From the NCBI GenBank assembly GCA_002327315.1, contig DCVI01000153.1:1-16983 (forward strand): a stretch of DNA of 16,983 nt, given 5' to 3'. Position 1 is the stretch's first letter. Every line of letters starts with the position of its first letter. Origin of the DNA: Syntrophaceae bacterium UBA2192 (GTDB lineage Bacteria; Desulfobacterota; Syntrophia; Syntrophales; UBA2192). Of this stretch, positions 5,966 to 12,694 are shown piece after piece. Position numbers and translations under genes: made by a program. The notes under the pieces are model-generated. The model was not told where the DNA came from, made no database searches, and worked only from the letters and a program-made list of their open reading frames with translations.

Positions 5966-6577
5966 CTACTGCGTCAACTTTGAGGCAATGGCGGCGACAT
6001 GCCTGCCCTGGTAGCGGGCGGAGGCCAGCTCGTTTTCGCTGGGCATGCGATCCCCTTTCCCGCCGACGATGGTCGACGCGCCGTAGGGAGAGCCGCCGGT
6101 GATCTCGTCCATCCGGGTCTGACCGGCGAAGGCATAGGGAAGCCCGACGATGACCATCCCCTGGTGGAGCAGGGTGACGTGAAAGGTCAGGATCGTCGAT
6201 TCCTGGCCGCCGTGTTGGGTGCCCGAACTGGTGAAGACGCTCCCTGCCTTGCCGACCAGTGCATTTTTTGCCCAGAGCTGTCCCGCTGCATCGAGGAACT
6301 GGCGCATCTGACCACACATGTTCCCGAATCGCGTCGGTGTGCCGAAGACGATCGCATCGGCCCCGGCCAACTCATCAACCTTGCAGACCGGAATCCCTGC
6401 CAGGGCCTTCTGGGCCTCCAGGGCGCCCATCTTGCCGAGAACCTCATCGGAGAGCGTTTCGGGAACACGGCGCAGCGCGACTTCCGCGCCAGGAACCTCC
6501 TTTGCCCCTTCGGCTACAGCCTGCGCCATTTTATAGATGTGGCCGTACATGGAGTAGAAAACGATAAGCACCTTCAT
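5966..6577 (-). CDS. wrbA: NAD(P)H:quinone oxidoreductase, WrbA type (flavodoxin fold)
   Basis: The 203-residue product is a WrbA-family FMN enzyme that reduces quinones by two electrons and so limits semiquinone and superoxide formation; it acts as a cytosolic tetramer. The FMN phosphate loop is FYSMYGHIYKMA (7-18). The second flavin loop is GTPTRFGNM, and the third is TSSGTQHGGQE. The insertion typical of WrbA over plain flavodoxins (RVPETL...) and the end region SPYGASTIVGGKGDRMPSE are both present, and length is normal (about 200). The ATG has AAAGGAG about 8 nt upstream. A heptamer array (6606-6640) occupies the leader. The gene lies among other redox-stress genes, but no shared transcript is evident. 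Confidence 0.93.
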   Translation of the reverse strand: MKVLIVFYSMYGHIYKMAQAVAEGAKEVPGAEVALRRVPETLSDEVLGKMGALEAQKALAGIPVCKVDELAGADAIVFGTPTRFGNMCGQMRQFLDAAGQLWAKNALVGKAGSVFTSSGTQHGGQESTILTFHVTLLHQGMVIVGLPYAFAGQTRMDEITGGSPYGASTIVGGKGDRMPSENELASARYQGRHVAAIASKLTQ

Positions 6578-6605
6578 AGCACCTTCTCCTTTCGTCGAAA
6601 AAACG

Positions 6606-6640
6606 GGCTAACGGCATAAGGCTAAGGGCTTAAGGCAATG
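6606..6640. repeat. Period-7 tandem array upstream of wrbA
   Basis: Five units: GGCTAAC (6606-6612), GGCATAA, GGCTAAG, GGCTTAA and GGCAATG (to 6640). No full-length inverted partner is seen; only a short CTTATCC follows at about 6655. It lies about 28 bp upstream of the wrbA ATG and so may be transcribed in its leader. Confidence 0.75.
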
Positions 6641-6676
6641 TAAATCTCAAGACCCTTATCCACACCAACATACTCA

Positions 6677-6754
6677 AATAATGGATTGGCGGGGTTTCAA
6701 ATTCAGTTTTCTTTGAGACCCATCATTCCAATATTCCATTATTCCAATACTCCA
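6677..6754. repeat. Period-8 array and inverted arm over the desulfurase 3' end (element G)
   Basis: The right array has TCATTCCA (6723-6730), ATATTCCA, TTATTCCA and ATACTCCA (to 6754). The left arm (6677-6701) reads AATAATGGATTGG and later GGGTTTCAAA. It pairs with the right arm, including GGGTTTCAAA against TTTGAGACCC (6712-6721) with one wobble, around a short T-rich loop. The stop codon of the cysteine desulfurase (6739-6741) lies within the array, and its last residues are encoded by it. Confidence 0.75.
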
Positions 6755-7884
6755 GATCTAATCTGTTTCACGGCTCCGTCGATGATTTCCACGGCCCGGT
6801 CGATCTCGCCTTCCGTCGTGTACTTCCCCGTCGACAGCCGGATCGTCCCGCGGGCCCATTCGATGGGGACTGCCAGGGCGCGGAGCGTGCGGGACAACTC
6901 CACCGCATTGCCGTGGCAGGCAGCCCCCGCCGAGGCGGCAAGCCCCTCCATCGACTGGAGCAGGGCCCCTGCATCGACCCCCCGGAAGCTGACACTGAGC
7001 GTGTTCGGGATCCGTCTTTCCGGATGGCCGTTTATTCGTACGTCCACAATCGCTCGCAGCAGACCCTCCTGCAGGCAGTCTCGGGTTCGCTTCATGCGAT
7101 CCATGTTCGCCGCAAGGTCGCGCTTTGCCGCCTCGCAGGCCGCCCCCAGGCCGGCAACCCCGATGACATTCTCTGTGCCTGCCCTTCTTCCCGTTTCGTG
7201 GCCGGCGCCGTGCATGAACTTCTCCAGCTGCACCCCGTCCCGGCAATAGAGTGCCCCCACGCCCTTCGGGGCGTAGAGCTTGTGCCCCGCAACGCTCAGC
7301 AAGTCGACGCCCAGCTGGGCCGCATCGACGGGGATTTTGCCTGCGGACTGGGCCGCGTCGGTGTGCACCAGGATGCCCCGCTTGCGGGCCAGGCGGGCGA
7401 TCTCGCCGATCGGCTGGATCGTCCCCACCTCGTTGTTGGCGTGCATGACGCTCACCAGGATGGTTCTTTCCGTGATGGCTTTTTCGAGGGCCTCCAGGTC
7501 GATGATCCCGTGCGCATCGACGGGCACACAGGTGATCTCGTACCCGTCGGCAGCCAGGTATTCGCTGACCTCCGTGACGGCGGGATGTTCGAAGGCCGAT
7601 GTGACGATGTGGTTTCCCCGTCTGCGAAGCGCCCGGGCCGCGCCCTTGATGGCATGATTGTTCGACTCCGTCCCCCCGCTCGTGAAGACGATCTCTGCGG
7701 GGCTGCAGTTGAGAAGCGCCGCCACCCGCCCGCGGGCCGTCTCGACGCCCTTGCGGGCCTCGATGCCGTATGCGTGAGAGCTCGAGGGGTTGCCGAAATG
7801 CTCCCGGATGTAAGGGAGCATGGCGGCTGCGACCTCGGAGTCGATGGGCGTCGTGGCATTGTAATCGAGATAGATCGGCTTCAT
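6739..7884 (-). CDS. NifS-like cysteine desulfurase
   Basis: This 381-residue class V PLP enzyme takes sulfur from cysteine as a protein persulfide, for Fe-S clusters, thio-cofactors or related uses. It has the N-terminal YLDYNATTP (5-13), TSGGTESNN (68-76), H100 stacking over PLP, D176 in HTDAAQS, the Schiff-base lysine K202 in SVAGHKLYAPKG, and catalytic C323 in ASAGAACHGNAVELSRTL. The ATG has GGGAG only 3 nt upstream, which is tight. No iscU, nifU, iscR or thiI gene is beside it, so its acceptor is unknown. I therefore do not assign iscS or nifS. The last residues (SGVLE) come from the period-8 array at 6723-6754, so the natural C-terminus may have been replaced. The class is certain and the exact role is open. 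Confidence 0.92.
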   Translation of the reverse strand: MKPIYLDYNATTPIDSEVAAAMLPYIREHFGNPSSSHAYGIEARKGVETARGRVAALLNCSPAEIVFTSGGTESNNHAIKGAARALRRRGNHIVTSAFEHPAVTEVSEYLAADGYEITCVPVDAHGIIDLEALEKAITERTILVSVMHANNEVGTIQPIGEIARLARKRGILVHTDAAQSAGKIPVDAAQLGVDLLSVAGHKLYAPKGVGALYCRDGVQLEKFMHGAGHETGRRAGTENVIGVAGLGAACEAAKRDLAANMDRMKRTRDCLQEGLLRAIVDVRINGHPERRIPNTLSVSFRGVDAGALLQSMEGLAASAGAACHGNAVELSRTLRALAVPIEWARGTIRLSTGKYTTEGEIDRAVEIIDGAVKQIRSGVLE

Positions 7885-7917
7885 AAACTCCCTGATGGGG
7901 TCGAATGGTGTCTTTGT

Positions 7918-8046
7918 ACGGACGGGTTAGAAATGTCCAGATGCAAGGCCCTCGAAGTCCCGAGGAGGGAGGCGTACCGTTGGCGTACGTCGACCGACGA
8001 GGGACGAGAGAAACGCAGCAGATGGGCGTTTATAACCCGTCCGTTA
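7918..8046. repeat. Long imperfect palindrome, ~129 nt (element H)
   Basis: The ends are a perfect 12-bp inverted repeat, ACGGACGGGTTA (7918-7929) against TAACCCGTCCGT (8033-8044). Inside, two 48-nt arms keep the same length and pair in blocks: AAATGTCCAGATGC against GCAGATGGGCGTTT, then GTCCC against GGGAC, then CGTAC against GTACG around a 7-nt centre. It is not built from short tandem units, unlike the other arrays here. The TAA of the b561 gene (8044-8046) is the edge of the element, so it would form the 3' end of that mRNA. From memory, similar sequences (TCCAGATGCAAGGC ... GCAGCAGATGG) occur between genes in other Desulfobacterota; I cannot check this here. Confidence 0.75.
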
Positions 8047-8457
8047 GAAGGATCTCATATCGGGGATCACTCCCGCAAGCACCAATCCGGAAATAATGTT
8101 GAGGGAGATGAGGATCAGCGTGATTGCGCCGGCCCAGCGGTGGATCTTTCGGATCTCCGCGCGCCGCTCCTTCAGGACGAACTGGAGCTGGCCCAGGACG
8201 GGCGTCGCCGTGGCGGCGAGGATCACTACAGCTCCCACGTAAGCGTGAAGCGCCTCGAAGTGCTCCTCACCGGACTGGGCCACCATGGTCAGGGCCGTCA
8301 CGAACCCGCAGACGACCGAAAGAGAGCCACTGGCCCCCAGCGCCCTGTGGCAGCGAAGCCACCAGGGTCTCTTCCTCATGAGGCGGGCGACAGTGACGCC
8401 CGCCGTCATGAGCACGAAACCTGCGATCATGAAACCGGCATGGAGATAAAGGAGCAC
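8044..8457 (-). CDS. Cytochrome b561-like membrane protein
   Basis: This 137-residue protein has four membrane helices (about 5-25, 38-60, 68-92, 107-130). Histidines sit near helix ends in the pattern of di-haem b561-type electron carriers: H6 in LHAGFM, H37 in CHRALGASG, H66 and H71 in HFEALHAYVG, and H106 in IHRWAGA. These would ligate two haem b groups. The start is GTG (8455-8457), chosen because AGGAGGGGAGAC sits just before it; the first ATG lies well inside helix 1 or beyond. The gene follows the exported SOR-like protein by 73 bp on the same strand, so the pair may share a transcript and an envelope redox job. The haem assignment is inference from histidine spacing. Confidence 0.7.
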   Translation of the reverse strand: MLLYLHAGFMIAGFVLMTAGVTVARLMRKRPWWLRCHRALGASGSLSVVCGFVTALTMVAQSGEEHFEALHAYVGAVVILAATATPVLGQLQFVLKERRAEIRKIHRWAGAITLILISLNIISGLVLAGVIPDMRSF

Positions 8458-8530
8458 GTCTCCCCTCCTTGATCCGCTCCCTTCCCTGATCTGTGACGGA
8501 CCTGCCGAACAAGATCAGCAGATGCCTGTA

Positions 8531-8893
8531 TCAAACACCGGCCTGGTATTTCACCGTCTTCGAGCCGTGGATGCTGCAAGTAGCCGTCACCTCGATCACA
8601 TCCTCTGCCGTTGCCTGCATCTTGTACGTATACGTAAAGACGTTGCCGTCCTGCTTGACGTAGGCACCTCGCTGGACCACCTGGCCGTTTTTCTTCACCA
8701 CCACCTCTTTGACAAAATGCCTGTCGGGATTATTGGAGGGATGGGTGATCTTCACAATGAGGGACTGGGATTTGAAATCATAGGACACATCTACCTTATC
8801 CGGGCTGTGAGCCAGTGCCAGGTGCGGCAGGCTGAGAGCAAAGAGGGCGGAAACGAGAATGACCAGGAAACGTGCCAGGGCCGTCTTCTTCAT
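8531..8893 (-). CDS. Exported small protein with superoxide-reductase-like metal motifs
   Basis: The 120-residue product has a signal peptide (MKKTALARFLVILVSALFALSLPHLALA), with likely cleavage after ALA-28, leaving H29 as the first mature residue. The mature part is beta-rich. It contains THPSNNPDRHF (H51, H59) and TCSIHG (C106, H109). Desulfoferrodoxin/superoxide reductase centres bind iron with four His and one Cys in HPxxxxHxI- and CNxHG-type motifs. Four ligands are thus matched, and H29 could be the fifth. The spacing of the first pair (8) is wider than usual (about 6). The name is therefore tentative; another metal-binding Ig-like fold is possible. AAAGGAG precedes the ATG by 7 nt and a TATAAT promoter lies upstream. 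The b561-like gene is next downstream. Confidence 0.55.
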   Translation of the reverse strand: MKKTALARFLVILVSALFALSLPHLALAHSPDKVDVSYDFKSQSLIVKITHPSNNPDRHFVKEVVVKKNGQVVQRGAYVKQDGNVFTYTYKMQATAEDVIEVTATCSIHGSKTVKYQAGV

Positions 8894-8922
8894 GGGTGTA
8901 CTCCTTTTAAAAAAGTTCGTTC

Positions 8923-8952
8923 ATTATATCACGGGGCACTGAGGAGCCCCAA
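8923..8952 (-). promoter_or_regulatory. Candidate promoter of the exported SOR-like gene
   Basis: A perfect -10 TATAAT (8923-8928) has TTGGGG (8947-8952) 18 nt upstream on the minus strand. The -35 lies in the last codons of the preceding gene and the -10 touches its stop codon, so this gene can be expressed separately. Confidence 0.55.
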
Positions 8953-11013
8953 CATTTCATCCACGGTCCGGACCGGCTTTGCGCAGGCGAAATTCCGGCA
9001 TACGTATGCCGTTGCCCTGCCCCCTTCGGCCTTCATGTCCTTCGTGTAGGGTGCAATAGCCGCAATCGCTCCCGACCCGGCCCCCTGCGGCCTCAACAGC
9101 AATACCCGGTTGGGCAGGAAGGATCGCCTCACCGCATTCAGCATCTCTTGCGTATCCTGCGCCCCCGGCTTGCCGGCAACGACGATTTCAAACTGGGGGC
9201 CCGCAATAAACTCCAGGGCAACCATGAGCTGCGAATAGGCCGAAGGAATCTGCCCGATATTGCGGGCAAAGGCCCGGGAGACGCCGATGGCCTTCTGCTC
9301 CAGGTCCGACCTGCCCGTGATGCGCGACAGGCGCAAAAGGTTGAGCATGTTCACGGAGTTGCCCGAGGGAATCGCCCCGTCGTAGCTGTCCTTCTGCCTG
9401 AAGAGGATTTCCTCGCCGTCGTCGGCCGTAAAGAAAAAGCCCCCGTCTTTTTCATCATGGAAATGATCTATAGTATTATCGGCAAGTTCGAGGGCGGTCT
9501 TTAGGCAATCGGCATTGAAACTCGCCTCGTAGAGCTCCAGGAGCCCCCAGACGAGGAAGGCATAGTCGTCGAGCATCCCGGGCACGGCGGCCTCGCCCTC
9601 CCGATACCGGTGCAGGAGCCTGCCCCTGCCGTCCCTCAGGCGGGTCAGGACGAAACGGGCCGCCTCCGCTGCAGCCTCGGCCCAGTCCGGCCGGTCGAGC
9701 GCCTGGGCCCCCTTTGCCATGGCGGCGATCATGAGCCCGTTCCAGTCCGTGAGTATCTTGTCATCCCTGCCCGGCCGGACGCGGCGCTCCCTGGCCCGGA
9801 AGAGTTTCTCCCGCGCGCCCTCCAGCGCTTCACGGGCATCCTCTTCAGGCGATTCGGCCAGGAAGAGGACATTGCGGCCCGTCCGCTCCCGCGTGGCTTC
9901 GTCGAGGAAGTTGCCGTTCTTCTCGATCCCGAAGGTCTCGATGGCGAGGGCCGCTTCGTCGGCATCCAGAATCGACCGGATCTCCGATTCGGTCCACTGG
10001 TAGAACTTTCCCTCCTCGCCCTCGCTGTCGGCATCCTCGGCGCAGTAGAAGCCGCCCCCCGGTGCCTTCAGGTCCCGCAGCACGTAGGTGAAGATCTCCC
10101 CCGCCGTCTCGGCGTAGAGCGTCTTGCCCGTCGCCTGGAAGGCCTCCAGATAGGCCATGGAGAGCATGGCCTGGTCGTAGAGCATCTTCTCGAAGTGGGG
10201 AAGGCGCCATCGCGCATCGGTGGAATAGCGGTGAAACCCGTAGCCGAGATGATCGTAGACGCCGCCGCGGCGCATGGCCGTGAGGCTCTTCTCGACCATC
10301 TCGAGGGCCGTCGGCTCGCCGGTGCGCTTCCAGTAGCGCAGAAGAAAGAGGAAGTGATGCGGCGAGGGAAACTTGGGGGCCGCGCCGAATCCTCCGTTGG
10401 ACTTGTCGAATTGCCCGGCTAGCGTTTCATAGGCCGCGCGGCAGGCCGTCTTGCCGGGCGGCTCGCCCGCCGACGACTCGGCAGATGCCTTTTGCAGGGC
10501 CTCAGTGACCTGCTCGGCCGACGAGAGCACGTCCCCGTGTCGGGTCTTCCAGACCCGCTCAACCCCCTGGATGAGTTCGATCATCCCGATGCGCCCGTGC
10601 CGGTTTTCCTTCGGGATGTAGGTGCCGGCGAAGAAGGGCTTGCGCTCGGGCGTCATGAGGATGGTCAGGGGCCAGCCGCCGCTGCCCGTCATGATCCGGC
10701 AGACGCTCATGTAGATCCCGTCCACGTCGGGCCGCTCCTCGCGATCTACCTTGATGCAGACGAAGGCCTCATTCATGAGCCGGGCCACCTCGGCATCCTC
10801 GAAGGACTCGTGAGCCATGACGTGGCACCAGTGGCACGTGGAGTACCCGACGGAGAGGAAAATCGGCTTGTTTTCCGCCCGGGCCCGCTCGAAGGCCTCT
10901 TCGGACCAGGGGTACCAGTCCACGGGGTTGCGGGCATGCTGGAGAAGATAGGGGCTTTTTTCCCGGATGAGCCGGTTGGCCTTTTGATCCGATTTCATGC
11001 CGGTCGATGCCAT
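8929..11013 (-). CDS. Thioredoxin-domain DUF255 protein (YyaL/SSP411 family)
   Basis: This 694-residue protein is of the YyaL type. The first ~170 residues are a thioredoxin-like DUF255 domain that opens with NRLIREKSPYLLQHARNPVDWYPW, has the CxxC motif CHWC (C60, C63), and continues with KVDREERPDVDGIYM and GGWPLTI. The rest (about 190-690) is an alpha/alpha barrel like those of N-acylglucosamine 2-epimerases and glycosidases, with motifs such as YDHLGYGFHRYSTDARWRLP (254-273), HFEKMLYDQAML and DDKILTDWNGLMI. Length fits the family. The biochemical role is not settled; a redox or sugar-modifying activity is only suggested by the folds. The ATG follows GAGGAAG and is 3 bp after the stop of the TIGR01777 gene, so the two are probably co-transcribed. 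Confidence 0.92.
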   Translation of the reverse strand: MASTGMKSDQKANRLIREKSPYLLQHARNPVDWYPWSEEAFERARAENKPIFLSVGYSTCHWCHVMAHESFEDAEVARLMNEAFVCIKVDREERPDVDGIYMSVCRIMTGSGGWPLTILMTPERKPFFAGTYIPKENRHGRIGMIELIQGVERVWKTRHGDVLSSAEQVTEALQKASAESSAGEPPGKTACRAAYETLAGQFDKSNGGFGAAPKFPSPHHFLFLLRYWKRTGEPTALEMVEKSLTAMRRGGVYDHLGYGFHRYSTDARWRLPHFEKMLYDQAMLSMAYLEAFQATGKTLYAETAGEIFTYVLRDLKAPGGGFYCAEDADSEGEEGKFYQWTESEIRSILDADEAALAIETFGIEKNGNFLDEATRERTGRNVLFLAESPEEDAREALEGAREKLFRARERRVRPGRDDKILTDWNGLMIAAMAKGAQALDRPDWAEAAAEAARFVLTRLRDGRGRLLHRYREGEAAVPGMLDDYAFLVWGLLELYEASFNADCLKTALELADNTIDHFHDEKDGGFFFTADDGEEILFRQKDSYDGAIPSGNSVNMLNLLRLSRITGRSDLEQKAIGVSRAFARNIGQIPSAYSQLMVALEFIAGPQFEIVVAGKPGAQDTQEMLNAVRRSFLPNRVLLLRPQGAGSGAIAAIAPYTKDMKAEGGRATAYVCRNFACAKPVRTVDEMLGLLSAP

Positions 11014-11016
11014 TTT

Positions 11017-11928
11017 CTACTTCCTCAAGATTTCCGTTAAGGCCTCTATCAGCGTGGGGTAGCGGAACTGGAAGCCGGCCGCCAGGATCCTCCTGGGCAG
11101 CACCCGCTGTCCCTTGAGGATGACGGCCCCGAACTCCCCCTTCATCAATCGAAGCATGAAACCGGGAACGGGGGGAAGAAAGGTCGGCACCCCGAGGACC
11201 TTGCCGAGAGTCTCGGTGAATTCACGGTTCCGGACGGGTTCGGGCGCCGTACAGTTGAGCGGCCCCTCGAGGCCGCGGTTTTCCAGCAGGAAAAAGAATA
11301 TCCGGGCCAGGTCCATCTCATGCACCCAGGAGAGCCACTGATTGCCACTGCCAAGGTTGGCCCCCAGAAACATCCTGAAAATCGGGACGATCTCGCCGAG
11401 CATCCCGCCGTTGCGCCCCATGACAATGCCGAAACGGCAAAGCACGACCCGGACGCCGTGTTCCTTCGCCTTGACGGCCTCCGCCTCCCACTCCCGGGCC
11501 AGCGTGGCCAGAAAATCCGTCCCCGGCGGAGACTCTTCGATCGGATCCTCGTCACCGTGAAACCCGTAGTACCCCACGGCGGAGGTGCTGAAAAGGTGTG
11601 TCTCTTTTCCCTTTCGCGGCGCCAGGGCCTCCACGAGGTTCCTCGTCGTGAGGATGCGGCTCTCCCGGATGGCGTGTTTCGCCTCGTCGGTCCACCGGGT
11701 GAAGATCGAGGCGCCGGCAAGGTTGATGAAGGCCTCGTGCTCCGGGACCCGCTCCTGCCAGGCCCCCCGGATCGTGGGGTCTCCTTCCAGGGAGTTTGCG
11801 CCCGGAGGAAGACCAACCCCCGACTCGACCTTGCGCATGAGCACCGTCACCGAGTGACCCTTCGCCGTCAGTTCGCGGGTAAGCGTTGTCCCCACAAACC
11901 CCGTGCCTCCGGTCATCAGAATTTTCAT
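11017..11928 (-). CDS. TIGR01777 family NAD(P)-dependent epimerase-like protein
   Basis: This Rossmann-fold protein of the extended SDR superfamily has the dinucleotide loop TGGTGFVGTTL at the N-terminus, NLAGA in the middle, and STSAVGYYG holding the serine and tyrosine of the active site. It ends with LPRRILAAGFQFRYPTLIEAL, the DUF1731-type tail that marks the YfcH/TIGR01777 group. About 303 residues is normal. The substrate is unknown; the group is related to plant and bacterial cell-division-linked SulA homologues by name only. Two ATGs are adjacent (11931 and 11928); I take the second because GGAG is then 6 nt away. Both lie beside a perfect 7-bp hairpin. The gene is followed after 3 bp by the YyaL-type gene. 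Confidence 0.9.
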   Translation of the reverse strand: MKILMTGGTGFVGTTLTRELTAKGHSVTVLMRKVESGVGLPPGANSLEGDPTIRGAWQERVPEHEAFINLAGASIFTRWTDEAKHAIRESRILTTRNLVEALAPRKGKETHLFSTSAVGYYGFHGDEDPIEESPPGTDFLATLAREWEAEAVKAKEHGVRVVLCRFGIVMGRNGGMLGEIVPIFRMFLGANLGSGNQWLSWVHEMDLARIFFFLLENRGLEGPLNCTAPEPVRNREFTETLGKVLGVPTFLPPVPGFMLRLMKGEFGAVILKGQRVLPRRILAAGFQFRYPTLIEALTEILRK

Positions 11929-11945
11929 CATTCACTCCGTGAATG
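11929..11945 (-). promoter_or_regulatory. Small hairpin at the TIGR01777 start codon
   Basis: CATTCAC (11929-11935) and GTGAATG (11939-11945) form a perfect 7-bp stem with a 3-nt loop. On the coding strand the GGAG lies in the loop and first base of the 3' arm, and the first ATG is in the 3' arm. It might slow initiation. Confidence 0.4.
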
Positions 11946-11946
11946 G

Positions 11947-12002
11947 GATTCGGGCTTCCGGCATCGGGCATCCGGAAAAAGATCTTCCGGAATCCCGAGG
12001 CC
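11947..12002. repeat. Period-7 array with inverted arm (element D)
   Basis: Units are GATTCGG (11947-11953), GCTTCCG, GCATCGG and GCATCCG (to 11974). CCGGAA (11972-11977), the purine-rich loop AAAGATC, then TTCCGG (11985-11990) make a perfect 6-bp centre, with GGG/CCC pairing further out. The array reaches the stop codon of the next gene (12003-12005). Confidence 0.75.
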
Positions 12003-12389
12003 CTATTCCTTGTCCCCCAGGAGCGGCAGGACCTTGTCAATCTTGAAGGTGACAATGAACTTGTTCTCGTCGCTGTATTTCCCGGAGACCTCGGGGAATT
12101 TCTTCCTCCGCATCTCGCGGACCGCTTCCGGGTCCTGGACTCCTTCTATCTTCCTGAGGTAGAGCCGCTTTCCCACGTACTTTTCACCGGCCTCCTTGAA
12201 GAGGTAGGCGGCACGGGGGTTTTGCTCGACGTTGTGGTGGGTGAGCTTGTCGGCCATGATGAAGGCGACCGTTTCCTCGTCGATGAAATGGGGTTTGGCA
12301 TAGACGGCGGCATTCACGGCCCCCGCCGAGTCCGACGTGGCCAGAATGCCCAGGCCTGCTGCTTTCTCGAAATATTCACTGAGCTTCAT
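12003..12389 (-). CDS. Pyridoxamine 5'-phosphate oxidase-fold (flavin-binding) protein
   Basis: This 128-residue protein has the split beta-barrel of PPOX-like FMN or F420/haem-binding proteins. It opens with a helix (MKLSEYFEKA), then GLGILATSDSAGAVNAAVYAKPHF, the first strand pair of the fold, then FIMADKLTHHNVEQNPRAAYLF, the typical middle segment, and a basic KRLYLRKIEGVQD strand. It lacks the long C-terminus of true PdxH, so it is not expected to make PLP. Its substrate is unknown. I start at the ATG at 12387-12389 because GGAGG lies 5 nt upstream; an in-frame TTG four codons earlier overlaps that site. It stands alone between element D and a gap of repeats and a gene remnant. Confidence 0.85.
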   Translation of the reverse strand: MKLSEYFEKAAGLGILATSDSAGAVNAAVYAKPHFIDEETVAFIMADKLTHHNVEQNPRAAYLFKEAGEKYVGKRLYLRKIEGVQDPEAVREMRRKKFPEVSGKYSDENKFIVTFKIDKVLPLLGDKE

Positions 12390-12409
12390 GTGTACCTCCA
12401 AGGGGAAGA

Positions 12410-12469
12410 GTCTGTCTGGTCTGTCTGGTCATTTCGAAGCCAGCAGCCTACAGTCTACAGCCGACAGAA
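12410..12469. repeat. 9-bp and 7-bp arrays upstream of the PPOX gene
   Basis: GTCTGTCTG occurs twice in exact tandem, followed by GTC (12410-12430). After TCATTTCGAAG come heptamers AGCAGCC (12442-12448), TACAGTC, TACAGCC and GACAGAA (to 12469). The inner CTGG/CCAG and outer CTGTC/GACAG pair across the spacer, a weak version of the inverted arrangement seen elsewhere. The 9-mer matches, in opposite orientation, the array at 15491-15526. Confidence 0.65.
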
Positions 12470-12500
12470 AGGATCTATTGGATGCCGCTTTTCCGGCACA

Positions 12501-12543
12501 AGCCACTAGCCACAAATCACTTCTTCACTCGCGCTTCGCGCGA
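12501..12543. repeat. Heptamer array and TCGCGC hairpin
   Basis: AGCCACT (12501-12507), AGCCACA and AATCACT (to 12521) resemble the reverse complement of element E's array. Just after lies a perfect 6-bp hairpin, TCGCGC (12529-12534) with GCGCGA (12538-12543), loop TTC. The hairpin ends 3 bp from the stop of the questin-oxidase-like remnant. Confidence 0.6.
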
Positions 12544-12546
12544 CCC

Positions 12547-12675
12547 TCACCCCTCGACCCTCTTCAGGATCGTCCGAGGCGATCTGCGGGCCTTGGGCGC
12601 GTGATTCGAGAACCCCGGTCCGTATTCGGGGCCTGCATCCCCGAGGAGGTCCAGGGCCTCATCCATGACGTCCAT
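12547..12675 (-). pseudogene. Remnant of a questin-oxidase-like gene (N-terminal piece)
   Basis: A 42-codon minus-strand frame runs from ATG (12673-12675) to TGA (12547-12549). Residues 5-26 read DEALDLLGDAGPEYGPGFSNHA in two parts: a helix, then GPEYGPGFSNHAP. This matches the N-terminus of questin oxidase-like (DUF4243) proteins, where GPEY-GGG-LSNH-GPM is the hallmark. Full-length members have several hundred residues. Here similarity stops after NHAP and the frame ends in a basic tail (KARRSPRTILKRVEG). A GGGAG lies 8 nt before the ATG, and sodB ends 19 bp upstream on the same strand. I infer that a once-complete gene downstream of sodB was deleted, leaving its first ~27 codons. A real small protein is the less likely alternative. 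Confidence 0.5.
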
Positions 12676-12694
12676 GTGTCCGACTCCCGGCAGG

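Noticed and set aside
6913..8472. Long plus-strand open frame opposite the desulfurase and b561 genes
   Set aside because: It crosses the palindrome and a gene boundary, has no recognisable motif, and is the GC-driven shadow of the minus-strand genes.
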